Assembly: GCA_028868305.1 (NCBI GenBank)
Contig: JAGWUS010000002.1
Location: 1 to 64,000 of the forward strand
DNA from: Burkholderiales bacterium
GTDB lineage: Bacteria; Pseudomonadota; Gammaproteobacteria; Burkholderiales; Burkholderiaceae_C
Length of the DNA stretch: 64,000 bases
Reading direction: 5' to 3'
Shown here: one piece after another, positions 38,896 through 46,919 of the stretch
How the letters are laid out: each line of letters opens with the position of its first letter
How positions within the stretch are numbered: the first letter of the stretch is position 1
Program-made: the position numbers and the translations under genes
The notes under the pieces: model-generated
The model's database searches: none
Seen by the model: the letters and a program-made list of their open reading frames with translations, nothing else
What the model was told of the DNA's origin: nothing

Positions 38896-39103
38896 CGGGA
38901 GAGACAAGGTGACGCTACAGCGATGTTGTGGCGCAACTTTGCGCCGAAGGAGCAACCACCCCGGAAACTCTCAGGCAAAAGGACCGATTTAAATCGTTGA
39001 TCTCTGAAGAGCTGCCGGGCTTAGTCACCCGGCACACCGCAGGAGCAAGTGGCCTCACCGCAACGGGGTGGTCATGAATCTCTCAGGTTCCAAACAGAGG
39101 GGG
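38896..39103 (+). promoter_or_regulatory. Tandem glycine riboswitch
   Basis: Two consecutive aptamers. The first (38896-38986) runs from CGGGAGAG to AAACTCTCAGGCAAAAGGAC, with the internal GCCGAAGGAGCAACC. The second (about 39000-39103) runs from ATCTCTGAAGAG through CCGCAGGAGCAAG to AATCTCTCAGGTTCCAAACAG. A 13-base linker with palindromic GATTTAAATC joins them. The conserved bases of both copies are intact. Glycine binding usually turns on glycine-using genes; the only gene downstream is the DadA-like dehydrogenase at 39176. A weak 6-base stem followed by CTTTTG (about 39104-39137) could be the expression switch. Confidence 0.92.
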
Positions 39104-39175
39104 TGCATGCCGTGCATGGTGCCTGCGCATGCCTTTTGTCCTTGTGACACCCAGACGTGTTTGGAGATATGAACC

Positions 39176-40486
39176 ATGAAATCAAAGGCAGCATCCATCG
39201 CAGTTATTGGCGGCGGTATCACCGGCGTCACCACCGCTTATGCCTTGGCCAAGAGAGGCTTTGCCGTCACCCTGTTTGAAAAAAACCGCTATGCTGCGAT
39301 GGAAACATCGTTTGCCAACGGCGGGCAATTGTCGGCGTCCAACGCCGAGGTGTGGAACCACTGGTCCACCATCCTCAAGGGCTTGAAGTGGATGCTCAAA
39401 AGTGATGCACCGCTCTTGGTCAATCCCAAGCCCAGCTGGCACAAGCTGAGTTGGTTTGCCGAGTTCATCGGCAACATTCCTCACTACCGGCGCAACACGG
39501 TTGACACCACGCGCCTGGCCATTGCGGCGCGCGAACACCTGTTTGCGTGGGCGAATGCCGAAGGGGTGGACTTTGATCTCAAGAAAGAAGGCATCCTGCA
39601 CATCTACCGCGACAAAAAAGGCTTTGAGCATGCAGGTGCAGTCAGCAAATTACTGGCACAAGGCGGCTTGCCGCGCCGTGCGGTAACGCCTGCCGAGATG
39701 AGAGCCATTGAGCCCACGTTGGCGGGCAATTACTACGGTGGCTATTTCACCGAGAGCGATTCCACCGGAGATATTCACAAGTTCGCGACCGGCATGGCCA
39801 ATGCGGCGGAGCGTTTGGGTGTACGTTGTCTCTATGGTCAAAACGTCGTCGCGCTGCGCAGCGACGGCGCAAAGGCGGAAGTCACGGTGAATGAAGGCGA
39901 CGGCCAGTTAACGCACCACTTTGATGGATTGGTGGTGTGTGCCGGTGTGGAGAGCCGCAGCTTTGCCGCCCAGCTTGGCGACCGGGTCAACATCTACCCG
40001 GTCAAGGGTTACTCCATCACCGTCAACCTGCCAGACGAACAAAGCCAGGCGGCAGCTCCCACCGTAAGTTTGCTCGATGACGAGACCAAACTGGTCACAA
40101 GCCGTTTGGGCGTAGACCGCTTCCGTGTGGCCGGAACTGCCGAATTCAACGGATACAACAAGGACATTCGTGCCGACCGTATCCGCCCCCTGGTGGAATG
40201 GGTGAACCAATGTTTCCCGGGCATCAACACCCGCCAGGTGGTGCCATGGGCCGGGCTGCGGCCCATGTTGCCCAACATGATGCCGCGCGTGGGGCGCGGC
40301 AAAGCTGCCAATGTGTTCTACAACACCGGGCACGGGCACCTGGGCTGGACACTGTCTGCGGTGACTGCAGAGCTGGTTGCGCAAGTAGTGGTCGATAACC
40401 AAGACGTTCGCAGCGATGCGCCAACGCCTGTTATCAGCGATATTCCTGTCAGGGCAGCTGTGCGTCCCCCATGCGCCCCACAATAA
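39176..40486 (+). CDS. DadA-like FAD amino acid dehydrogenase under glycine control
   Basis: A 436-residue flavoprotein of the D-amino acid dehydrogenase (DadA)/glycine oxidase group. The FAD motif SIAVIGGGITGVTTAYALAK is at the N-terminus; FANGGQLSASNAEVWNHWST and the late FYNTGHGHLGWTLSAVTAEL are typical of DadA. The reaction is oxidation of a small amino acid to the imino acid and then keto acid plus ammonia, with electrons to the respiratory chain. The glycine riboswitch directly upstream argues that glycine is the inducer and probably the substrate (inference). Its end overlaps the convergent mtgA by 38 bases. Confidence 0.85.
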   Translation: MKSKAASIAVIGGGITGVTTAYALAKRGFAVTLFEKNRYAAMETSFANGGQLSASNAEVWNHWSTILKGLKWMLKSDAPLLVNPKPSWHKLSWFAEFIGNIPHYRRNTVDTTRLAIAAREHLFAWANAEGVDFDLKKEGILHIYRDKKGFEHAGAVSKLLAQGGLPRRAVTPAEMRAIEPTLAGNYYGGYFTESDSTGDIHKFATGMANAAERLGVRCLYGQNVVALRSDGAKAEVTVNEGDGQLTHHFDGLVVCAGVESRSFAAQLGDRVNIYPVKGYSITVNLPDEQSQAAAPTVSLLDDETKLVTSRLGVDRFRVAGTAEFNGYNKDIRADRIRPLVEWVNQCFPGINTRQVVPWAGLRPMLPNMMPRVGRGKAANVFYNTGHGHLGWTLSAVTAELVAQVVVDNQDVRSDAPTPVISDIPVRAAVRPPCAPQ

Positions 40487-41165
40487 CGCCGGTCCGCCCG
40501 GAGAGGTAAGCCGAGTTCGGCAGCTTCTCGAAATACTTGGGGCGTGGCAGCATGACGGCCAGGCGCGCGGCTTCATAGGCGCTGAGTTTGGAGGCCGGTT
40601 TGCGGAAGTAATGCTGCGCAGCAGCCTCGGCGCCAAATACGCCTTCACCCCATTCCACGCTGTTGAGGTAGATTTCCAGTATGCGCCGCTTGGTCAGCAG
40701 GCGCTCCAGCAGAAAGGTGAGCACAAGCTCCTGACCCTTGCGGATCAGCGTGCGCTCGCCGGAGAGAAACAGGTTTTTAGCCAATTGCTGGGTGATGGTG
40801 GAGCCACCCACAATCTTGGGTGGCTTGGTGGTGTTGCGCTGCTGGGCGCGCTGTTCGGCCTGGGTGTTTTTGGCCCAGGCTTTTTCCAGCGCATCCCAGT
40901 CCACGCCATCGTGGTTGGCAAAGCCATCGTCTTCCGATGCGATGACGGCGCGCTTGAGGTTTTCGGAAATCTGGGGGTAGTCGACCCACTGCTGGCGCCA
41001 GCGTAAGCTGCCTTTTTCGGTGCTGATGCGCCAGGCCTCGGAGCGCTCGAACGCAGTGGACTGCGGCGCCACAACAACCATAAGCGCCACGCGGAACACG
41101 AAATACAGCTGCAACGCGATCAGCGCCAGCACGCACAGGCCCAACCACCGCCATGCCGTCTTCAT
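40449..41165 (-). CDS. mtgA: Monofunctional peptidoglycan glycosyltransferase MtgA
   Basis: A 238-residue family 51 glycosyltransferase without a transpeptidase domain. One N-terminal helix (WLGLCVLALIALQLYFVF) is followed by the catalytic motif AVIASEDDGFANHDGVD and GGSTITQQLAKNLFLSGERT. It polymerises lipid II outside the inner membrane. The start overlaps the TonB-like gene stop as ATGA. Its 3' end overlaps the dadA-like gene tail to tail by 38 bases. Confidence 0.93.
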   Translation of the reverse strand: MKTAWRWLGLCVLALIALQLYFVFRVALMVVVAPQSTAFERSEAWRISTEKGSLRWRQQWVDYPQISENLKRAVIASEDDGFANHDGVDWDALEKAWAKNTQAEQRAQQRNTTKPPKIVGGSTITQQLAKNLFLSGERTLIRKGQELVLTFLLERLLTKRRILEIYLNSVEWGEGVFGAEAAAQHYFRKPASKLSAYEAARLAVMLPRPKYFEKLPNSAYLSGRTGVIVGRMGDAQLP

Positions 41166-42031
41166 GGTCCAGCGGAGACGTTGGCTTCCAGGGTTTCGTC
41201 GCGGGTGAACTTGAAACGCGACACCACCAGAATCTGGTCAGCCTGCTGGCGCATGGCCTTGTTGAATGGCCCGAAAGGTCCGGCGGATTTGGCGATGACC
41301 ATGGCCCGGCGGTCCAGCGTGGGGTTGCCCGAACTCTGTACCACCTCGGTCTCCAGCACGCGTCCGTCATGGTTGACGGTGACGATCATGGTCAGTTCAC
41401 CATAGAGTTTCTTGCCACCCGCAGTGGGGAAGTTCTCGGTACCCTTGTCCTCAATCGCATGGCGCAAGGTGTCGTAATAGACCGCGTACACCGCCTCTTT
41501 GGTGGCCGGGCTGATGTAGCGTTTTTTGGGGCGTGAGTTCTCGACGTTGATGCGCCGCTCGATTTCGGCGAGCAACTTGATGAGCTGTTTGCGCTTTTCC
41601 TCCCGCTCGCTCTGTTCCGACTTGCTGGCGTTGTCGCGCGGATCAGGAGGGGGCATGCTGGCCAACTGATTTTTGACCTGCGCCAGCAGCAGGGTCTGGT
41701 GCTCCTGCAGGGTTTGCAACTGGTTGGCGCTGGCCTGTTCCATGGAGTCGCCCGCGTCCGTCGAGGGCGAGGGGGGCAGGGGGCTGGTAGCGCGACCCTT
41801 CTCGGCCTCTCCACCGCCGGCCAGCGAGGCCTGCGCAATGGCTTTGGCCTTTTCGGGCTTTTCACTGGTACGGGCGTTGACCAGAATCACCTCCAGCGGC
41901 GTGTCTTCAAACACGCGGTTAAAGCTGTCGGGGTCCACAAAGCGCACCGTCAACAACACCGCATGCACTGCGACGGAGATGCCAAGTGCCCATTGAATGG
42001 TGGTGAAGCGGGGTAAAGAGCGCAGATTCAC
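41162..42031 (-). CDS. TonB-like energy transducer
   Basis: A 289-residue protein with one N-terminal membrane helix (ALGISVAVHAVLLTVRF), a middle region that is charged and likely helical (residues about 85-155), and a C-terminal TonB domain (YGELTMIVTVNHDGRVLETE, then VVQSSGNPTLDRRAM). TonB proteins pass ExbBD energy to outer-membrane receptors. No exbB, exbD or receptor is near; instead the gene lies between an RNase gene (5 bases upstream) and mtgA. It may serve envelope functions other than iron uptake. Confidence 0.85.
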   Translation of the reverse strand: MNLRSLPRFTTIQWALGISVAVHAVLLTVRFVDPDSFNRVFEDTPLEVILVNARTSEKPEKAKAIAQASLAGGGEAEKGRATSPLPPSPSTDAGDSMEQASANQLQTLQEHQTLLLAQVKNQLASMPPPDPRDNASKSEQSEREEKRKQLIKLLAEIERRINVENSRPKKRYISPATKEAVYAVYYDTLRHAIEDKGTENFPTAGGKKLYGELTMIVTVNHDGRVLETEVVQSSGNPTLDRRAMVIAKSAGPFGPFNKAMRQQADQILVVSRFKFTRDETLEANVSAGP

Positions 42032-42036
42032 AGTGG

Positions 42037-44157
42037 CTAATTATCGCTGGCGGGCTCGGGACTTTCGCTCACATCCACGGCAATGGCAATCGGGCCGGCC
42101 ACTTCCTCGTCGTCCTCTGCCTCTTCCGCCGCGTCGGCAGCGGCGTCCGCGGGCATATCCAGCCGTTCTACCACCGTGCCGTGCACATCCAGCGTGATCA
42201 GGTCCATCTCGCCGAGCTTGACGCGCACCTTGGCATTGCGCGGCAGGCCCTGGGCACCCATCACGGGCAGCACCAGAGGAATGTCGTCGGCGCGCACCAT
42301 GCCTTCCTTGAACACGCTGGCCACCAGTTCGGTGATGCCGTGCTGCTGCACATAGCGCATGGTCCAGAATCGCTCCATGGCGCCCTGGTAGCCGTTGTAG
42401 GCGCTGTAGGCGGCATCAAAGCTGCTGATGATGGAGAACAGATCTGCATCCTTGGGCTTGAAGGGCGCCACCAGCGCGGCGGTCTTGCCATGGCGCGCGC
42501 AGGCAATGATCTGCCACTGGTTGACCAGGTCCGTGTAGCGGCGTAGCGGCGATGTGCTCCAGGCGTAGCTTCTGACGCCAATGCCGGCGTGGGGCAGTGC
42601 CTTGGTGCCCATGCGCACTTTGACGCCCGGTGCCAGGCTGGCCTGGCTGCGGTAAATGCCGGGCACGCCGAGCTCGGCCATCCAGCTGCCCCAGGTGCTG
42701 TTGGCCAGAATCATGGCCTCGGCCACCATCAGGTCCAGCGGGGCGCCGCGCTGGCGGATGCTGATGTGAACGGTCTCGCTGCCTTGTGGCTCAGCGCCGT
42801 CGTTGCCTTGCAACTTGAAGTTGTAGTCCGGGCGGTTAAAGGTCTCGGGTTTGCCGCGAACCACCTCGCGCTTGGCCTTGAGGTCTTTGGCCAGGCGATA
42901 TAAAAATGATAGCTGCTTGTGCAATGTGGATGCGGGCTGGACATCGTTTTGATGCTCAACTGCAGCGTCGGAATTGGCCTCCAGCTCTGGCTTCGCCAGG
43001 CCCCCCGAGGGGGTGCAGCCATCCTCGGGGCGGCCCAGCGGATGGCTGAGCCAGGCCTCGGTGACCACGGCGTCGAGCTGGTCATGGCGCAGGTTGTGGG
43101 CAATGGGTACGCGCTCCAGCTTGGTTTCGCTGCCCTTGATCTCCAGTGTCGCTTCGTCCAGCGTGACGTACAGCGACACGGCAGGGCAGTCGCGCCCTTC
43201 CAGCAGGGTATAGGTTTGCACCACATCGTCGGGCAGCATGGTGACCTTGTAGCCCGGCATGTAGACGGTCGACAGGCGCGCGCGACCCAGCACATCCACC
43301 GGGCTGCCGGGTTGCACCGCCAGGCCGGGAGCCGCAATGTGAATACCAACGATGACCGTGCCGCTGCCCAGACCTTGCACGGACAGCGCATCGTCAATCT
43401 CGGTGGTTTGCGAATCGTCAATCGAAAAGGCCTGTACCGGCGCCAGCGGCAAAGCGTCGGCAATGGCCGGCGCGGTGATGGCGGGGAAGCCGGTGCCCTT
43501 GGGGAAGTTCTCCAGCAGGAAGCGCTTCCAATGAAACTGGTAGGGCGACGCAATGGCACCGGCCTTGTGCAGCAACTCCAGCGGCGCGGTGTGGGTGGCG
43601 CGGCTGGCCTCGACCACGGCCTTGTACTCGGGCGCGTTCTTGTCGGGCTTGAACAGGATCTTGTAGAGCTGCTCCTTGATGGGCTCGGGACAGATGCTGG
43701 CGCCCAGTTCGGTTGCCCACTGGGCAATCTGCTCGACGATCAGACGCTTTTTCTCAATGGCGGCCAGCGCCTGGGCGATGATGTCGGCAGGCGCCTTCTT
43801 GAAGCGGCCCTTGCCGGCACGGCGAAAGTAGTGCGGCGTGTCGAACAGCTTGAACAGCATGCCGGCCTGCTCGGTCAAGGTGGCCTGGGCCGAGAAATAG
43901 TCTTTGGCGAGGTCGGCAAAGCCGAACTCCGCTTCGGGCGCAAACGCGTAGGCCATGTCCAGCTCGATGGCCTGGGCCTGGGCCTGGGCGGCTGCAATCA
44001 GCTCAGCGGGCGCAGGCTTTTCAAACTTGATGAGGATATTGGCGCCCTTGACCTTGACGCGCTTGCCGGAATCCAGCTCCACCTGCGCAGAGGACTCCGC
44101 CTCCGACAGCACCCGACCGGCCATGAATTTTCCGGCTTCTTCAAACAGTACAAACAT
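42037..44157 (-). CDS. RNase II/RNB-family exoribonuclease with repeat inserts
   Basis: A 706-residue 3'-5' exoribonuclease. The RNB catalytic aspartates are in SIDDSQTTEIDDALSV, and the late RRYTDLVNQWQ block is normal. It lacks the S1 domain layout of RNase R. The region at residues about 370-425 (EDGCTPSGGLAKPELEANSD and the following HQNDVQPASTLHKQ) is not family-like and corresponds to two dispersed repeats (42896-42956 and about 42985-43055). They are in frame. The ATG at 44157 is preferred to a start seven codons upstream. Confidence 0.87.
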   Translation of the reverse strand: MFVLFEEAGKFMAGRVLSEAESSAQVELDSGKRVKVKGANILIKFEKPAPAELIAAAQAQAQAIELDMAYAFAPEAEFGFADLAKDYFSAQATLTEQAGMLFKLFDTPHYFRRAGKGRFKKAPADIIAQALAAIEKKRLIVEQIAQWATELGASICPEPIKEQLYKILFKPDKNAPEYKAVVEASRATHTAPLELLHKAGAIASPYQFHWKRFLLENFPKGTGFPAITAPAIADALPLAPVQAFSIDDSQTTEIDDALSVQGLGSGTVIVGIHIAAPGLAVQPGSPVDVLGRARLSTVYMPGYKVTMLPDDVVQTYTLLEGRDCPAVSLYVTLDEATLEIKGSETKLERVPIAHNLRHDQLDAVVTEAWLSHPLGRPEDGCTPSGGLAKPELEANSDAAVEHQNDVQPASTLHKQLSFLYRLAKDLKAKREVVRGKPETFNRPDYNFKLQGNDGAEPQGSETVHISIRQRGAPLDLMVAEAMILANSTWGSWMAELGVPGIYRSQASLAPGVKVRMGTKALPHAGIGVRSYAWSTSPLRRYTDLVNQWQIIACARHGKTAALVAPFKPKDADLFSIISSFDAAYSAYNGYQGAMERFWTMRYVQQHGITELVASVFKEGMVRADDIPLVLPVMGAQGLPRNAKVRVKLGEMDLITLDVHGTVVERLDMPADAAADAAEEAEDDEEVAGPIAIAVDVSESPEPASDN
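42896..42956 (+). repeat. Dispersed repeat family 1, copy inside the RNase gene
   Basis: GATAGCTGCTTGTGCA (42908-42923) and TGCGGGCTGGA (42931-42941) follow the order and spacing of family 1. The gene is read on the opposite strand and stays in frame through it. Confidence 0.6.
42985..43055. repeat. GC-rich repeat inside the RNase gene, related to family 2
   Basis: CAGGCCCCCCGAGGGGGTGC followed by AGCCATCCTCGGGGCGGC has the CCCCCC-n-GGGGG centre of family 2 and can fold as a short hairpin. It adjoins a family 1 copy. The relation to the murG/ddl copies is by pattern rather than close identity. Confidence 0.45.
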
Positions 44158-44200
44158 AGGGCGCCATTGTCCCCGCAAATCGACCGGGCGCTGGGGTGCG

Positions 44201-44794
44201 TCAGTTCAGCCCCAAAAACTCCAAAACCGCAGGCAGGTGGTCTGCAAAATCGCTGATGGCGTGGTTGCCGCCTTCGACTAGCAGGCCGGGACAACCCGCG
44301 TACTTGCCATGCATTTCCCGCCAGTCCAGCACCTCGTCGCCTTTGGCAATCACCGCCAGGTACCGCTCTGGTTGGGTTAGGGCATCATTTTCCAGGCAGC
44401 GCAATTCCTCGACAAACTCTTCCTTGAAGAAGAAACGATCCTGCGGGTTATGCCAGCTGGTTTGTTCGCCAATGTATCTGGTCAGGTCTCTGGCCGGATG
44501 GACTGCCGGGTTCAGTAACACTGCCCTGCAGCCTGTCTGCTCTGCCACATGGGTGGCATAAAAGCCGCCCAACGAAGAACCCACCACCGCCATGCTTTTT
44601 CTAGGCCAGTTTGCAATACCTTGCGCAACCATCTGCATGGCTTCCTGGGGGGATGCTGGTAATTGTGGACACCACCAGATCACCTCCGGGTGGTGCGCTG
44701 CCATAGTGGAGGCCATCAGCCGGGCCTTGGTCGACTGCGGTGATGAGCGAAAGCCGTGGAGGTAGAGCAGGTGGGTTACAGGTTTTCCGGGCAT
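44201..44794 (-). CDS. YqiA-like alpha/beta hydrolase
   Basis: A 197-residue serine hydrolase of the YqiA/YcfP group. THLLYLHGFRSSPQS is the typical start, VVGSSLGGFYA holds the nucleophile serine, and GGNHAISDF holds the catalytic histidine. E. coli YqiA is an esterase of uncertain natural substrate. The ATG at 44794 fits the family start; an upstream frame to 44863 overlaps the divergent promoter region with rodA. It is 43 bases upstream of the RNase gene. Confidence 0.85.
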   Translation of the reverse strand: MPGKPVTHLLYLHGFRSSPQSTKARLMASTMAAHHPEVIWWCPQLPASPQEAMQMVAQGIANWPRKSMAVVGSSLGGFYATHVAEQTGCRAVLLNPAVHPARDLTRYIGEQTSWHNPQDRFFFKEEFVEELRCLENDALTQPERYLAVIAKGDEVLDWREMHGKYAGCPGLLVEGGNHAISDFADHLPAVLEFLGLN

Positions 44795-44865
44795 GCCGGC
44801 ATGATAGGGGGCAATCTTTGCGCGCCCGGCAATTCCATCGCGCCCGGCGATAATTCTGGGCAACC

Positions 44866-46020
44866 ATGGCCACCCACTTCAACAAAATCTCATTGCGCAG
44901 GCGCATCGCTCCCTGGTTTGCCGGGATTGATGGCCCCCTTGCGTTTGCCGTGTTCCTGCTGGCCTGTGCCGGGCTACTGACCATGTATTCGTCTGGGTTT
45001 GACCACGGTACCCGGTTTGAGGACCACGCCCGCAACATGCTGATTGCCGGCACCATCATGTTTGTGGTGGCCCAGGTGCCACCGCAGCGGCTGATGGCGC
45101 TGGCGGTCCCACTTTATGTTCTGGGTGTCACCTTGCTGGTGGGGGTGGCGGTGTTTGGCGTCACCAAGAAGGGCGCCCGGCGCTGGCTCAATATTGGTGT
45201 GACGATTCAGCCTAGCGAAATCCTCAAGATTGCCATGCCCCTGATGCTGGCCTGGTGGTTCCAGAAGCGCGAGGGCCAGTTGCGGCCGCTGGACTTTGTG
45301 GTGGCAGGTGCCTTGCTGGCGGTGCCGGTGGGGCTGATCATTAAGCAGCCCGACCTGGGGACGGCGCTGCTGGTGCTGACGGCCGGCATGTCGGTTATGT
45401 TTTTTGCCGGCATGAGCTGGAAATTGATTGTTCCGCCCGTGGTTCTGGGGCTGGTGGGCGTTGCACTGGTGGTTTTTTTTGAACCGCAGCTGTGTGCGGA
45501 TGGCGTGCGCTGGCCGGTGCTGCATGACTACCAGCAGCAGCGCATCTGTACCTTGCTGGACCCCACCCGGGACCCCTTGGGCAAGGGTTTTCACATCATT
45601 CAGGGCATGATCGCCATTGGCTCTGGTGGTGTGTTCGGCATGGGTTTCATGCAGGGGACGCAAACGCACCTGGAATTCATCCCCGAGCGCACCACCGACT
45701 TCATTTTTGCGTCTTTCTCTGAGGAGTTCGGGCTGCTGGGCAATCTGCTGCTTATTACTGCGTTCATCTTCCTGATACTGCGGGGGCTGGCTATTGCACT
45801 GGAAGCGCCAACGCTGTTTTCGCGCCTGCTGGCCGGTGCGGCCACCATGATCTTTTTTGCCTATGCCTTTGTGAATATGGGCATGGTCAGCGGCATCCTG
45901 CCGGTGGTGGGGGTGCCCCTGCCTTTCATCAGTTATGGCGGTACGGCGATGGTGACGCTGGGGCTTGCGTTGGGCATTCTGATGTCGATTGCCAACTCCA
46001 AGCGCTTGGTGCAGTCGTGA
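44866..46020 (+). CDS. rodA: Elongasome glycosyltransferase RodA
   Basis: A 384-residue SEDS-family polymerase of lateral wall synthesis, paralogue of ftsW. It has about ten helices and motifs KKGARRWLNIGVTIQPSEIL, KQPDLGTALLVL, IPERTTDFIFASFSEEFG and PLPFISYGGTAMV. It shares the dcw-type SEDS motifs but lacks the long N-terminus of FtsW. The usual partner PBP2 (mrdA) is not in the next gene upstream, which is the divergent esterase; it may lie elsewhere. The stop overlaps the next GTG start. Confidence 0.93.
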   Translation: MATHFNKISLRRRIAPWFAGIDGPLAFAVFLLACAGLLTMYSSGFDHGTRFEDHARNMLIAGTIMFVVAQVPPQRLMALAVPLYVLGVTLLVGVAVFGVTKKGARRWLNIGVTIQPSEILKIAMPLMLAWWFQKREGQLRPLDFVVAGALLAVPVGLIIKQPDLGTALLVLTAGMSVMFFAGMSWKLIVPPVVLGLVGVALVVFFEPQLCADGVRWPVLHDYQQQRICTLLDPTRDPLGKGFHIIQGMIAIGSGGVFGMGFMQGTQTHLEFIPERTTDFIFASFSEEFGLLGNLLLITAFIFLILRGLAIALEAPTLFSRLLAGAATMIFFAYAFVNMGMVSGILPVVGVPLPFISYGGTAMVTLGLALGILMSIANSKRLVQS

Positions 46021-46910
46021 GTGTGCTAACCGTGGGGGCAATTTTTTCCGTAGGCATCATTGGCGTTGGAAACATGGGAGGCGCCATGGCGGCGCACTTG
46101 GGCGCACTGGGCTGGGCACCTTGGGTCCACGACCTCGATGTTGTCAAAGTGGCGAGTTTGATGCCGTTTGGGGCTATAGCACCGGTAGATATTGGACAAG
46201 CAGCTAGCAAATCCATAGCAACCATCGTCTGTGTGGTGGATGCCGCGCAGACGCGCGACGTGCTGTTCGGACCGAAGGGCATTGCCAAGAGTCTGCCGGC
46301 AGGGCACATCGTGGTGCTGTGCCCCACCATTGCGCCGGACGACGTCGAGGACATTGCCCGGGAGTTGCTGGCGCTGGGGGTGGACACGGTGGATGCCCCG
46401 ATGTCGGGTGGTCCGGCGCGTGCGCGTGACGGCTCCATGAGCCTGATGGTGGCCTGTGCCGATGCCGTGTTCGCACGGTGCCAGCCGCTGCTGGAGGCGC
46501 TTTCCGGCAAGGTGTTTCGCATCAGCCAGCGCGTGGGTGATGGCGCACGTACCAAACTGGTCAACAACCTGCTGGCGGGCATCAATCTGGTGGGAGCTGC
46601 GGAGGTGCTGGCCCTGGCGGACCGCATGGGTCTTGACCTGGACACGACGCTGAAGGTGATTGAGCAGTCTAGTGGCCAGAGTTGGATTGGCAGTGACCGC
46701 ATGCGACGCGCCATTGCCGGTGATCTGGCGCCGCGCGCCCATATGACGCTGCTGACCAAAGATACACGTCTGGCGGTAGAGGCTGCGCACGCTGCAGGCT
46801 ATTCCGGCCCCTTGGGCGAATCCGCCAGTCAGGTATTTGCCAAGGCAGTGCAAGCAGGGCTGGCCGACCTGGATGACGGCGCACTCCTGGGGTTTCTCCG
46901 GCGCCCCTAA
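46017..46910 (+). CDS. NAD-dependent 3-hydroxyisobutyrate dehydrogenase-like protein
   Basis: A 297-residue beta-hydroxyacid dehydrogenase. The Rossmann motif is GIIGVGNMGGAMAAHLG, the substrate-binding motif DAPMSGGPARARDGSMS, and the catalytic lysine is in ARTKLVNNLLAG. The GTG at 46017 overlaps the rodA stop. Residues about 50-67 (FGAIAPVDIGQAASKSIA) correspond to a family 1 repeat in reverse orientation and replace the normal loop. Substrate is unknown; members act on 3-hydroxyisobutyrate, tartronate semialdehyde or similar acids. Confidence 0.85.
   Translation: MSVLTVGAIFSVGIIGVGNMGGAMAAHLGALGWAPWVHDLDVVKVASLMPFGAIAPVDIGQAASKSIATIVCVVDAAQTRDVLFGPKGIAKSLPAGHIVVLCPTIAPDDVEDIARELLALGVDTVDAPMSGGPARARDGSMSLMVACADAVFARCQPLLEALSGKVFRISQRVGDGARTKLVNNLLAGINLVGAAEVLALADRMGLDLDTTLKVIEQSSGQSWIGSDRMRRAIAGDLAPRAHMTLLTKDTRLAVEAAHAAGYSGPLGESASQVFAKAVQAGLADLDDGALLGFLRRP
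46167..46219 (-). repeat. Dispersed repeat family 1, copy in the dehydrogenase gene (reverse)
   Basis: Read on the minus strand: GCTATGGATTTGCTAGCTGC, then TTGTCCA and CGGTGCTATAGCCCCAAA. The order of blocks matches the rlmI and ruvC copies. It is in frame inside the gene. Confidence 0.6.
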
Positions 46911-46919
46911 AATGGTCCG

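Noticed and set aside
42919-44256. Plus-strand frame of 445 codons opposite the RNase gene
   Set aside because: Shadow of the RNB gene, which has catalytic motifs on the minus strand.
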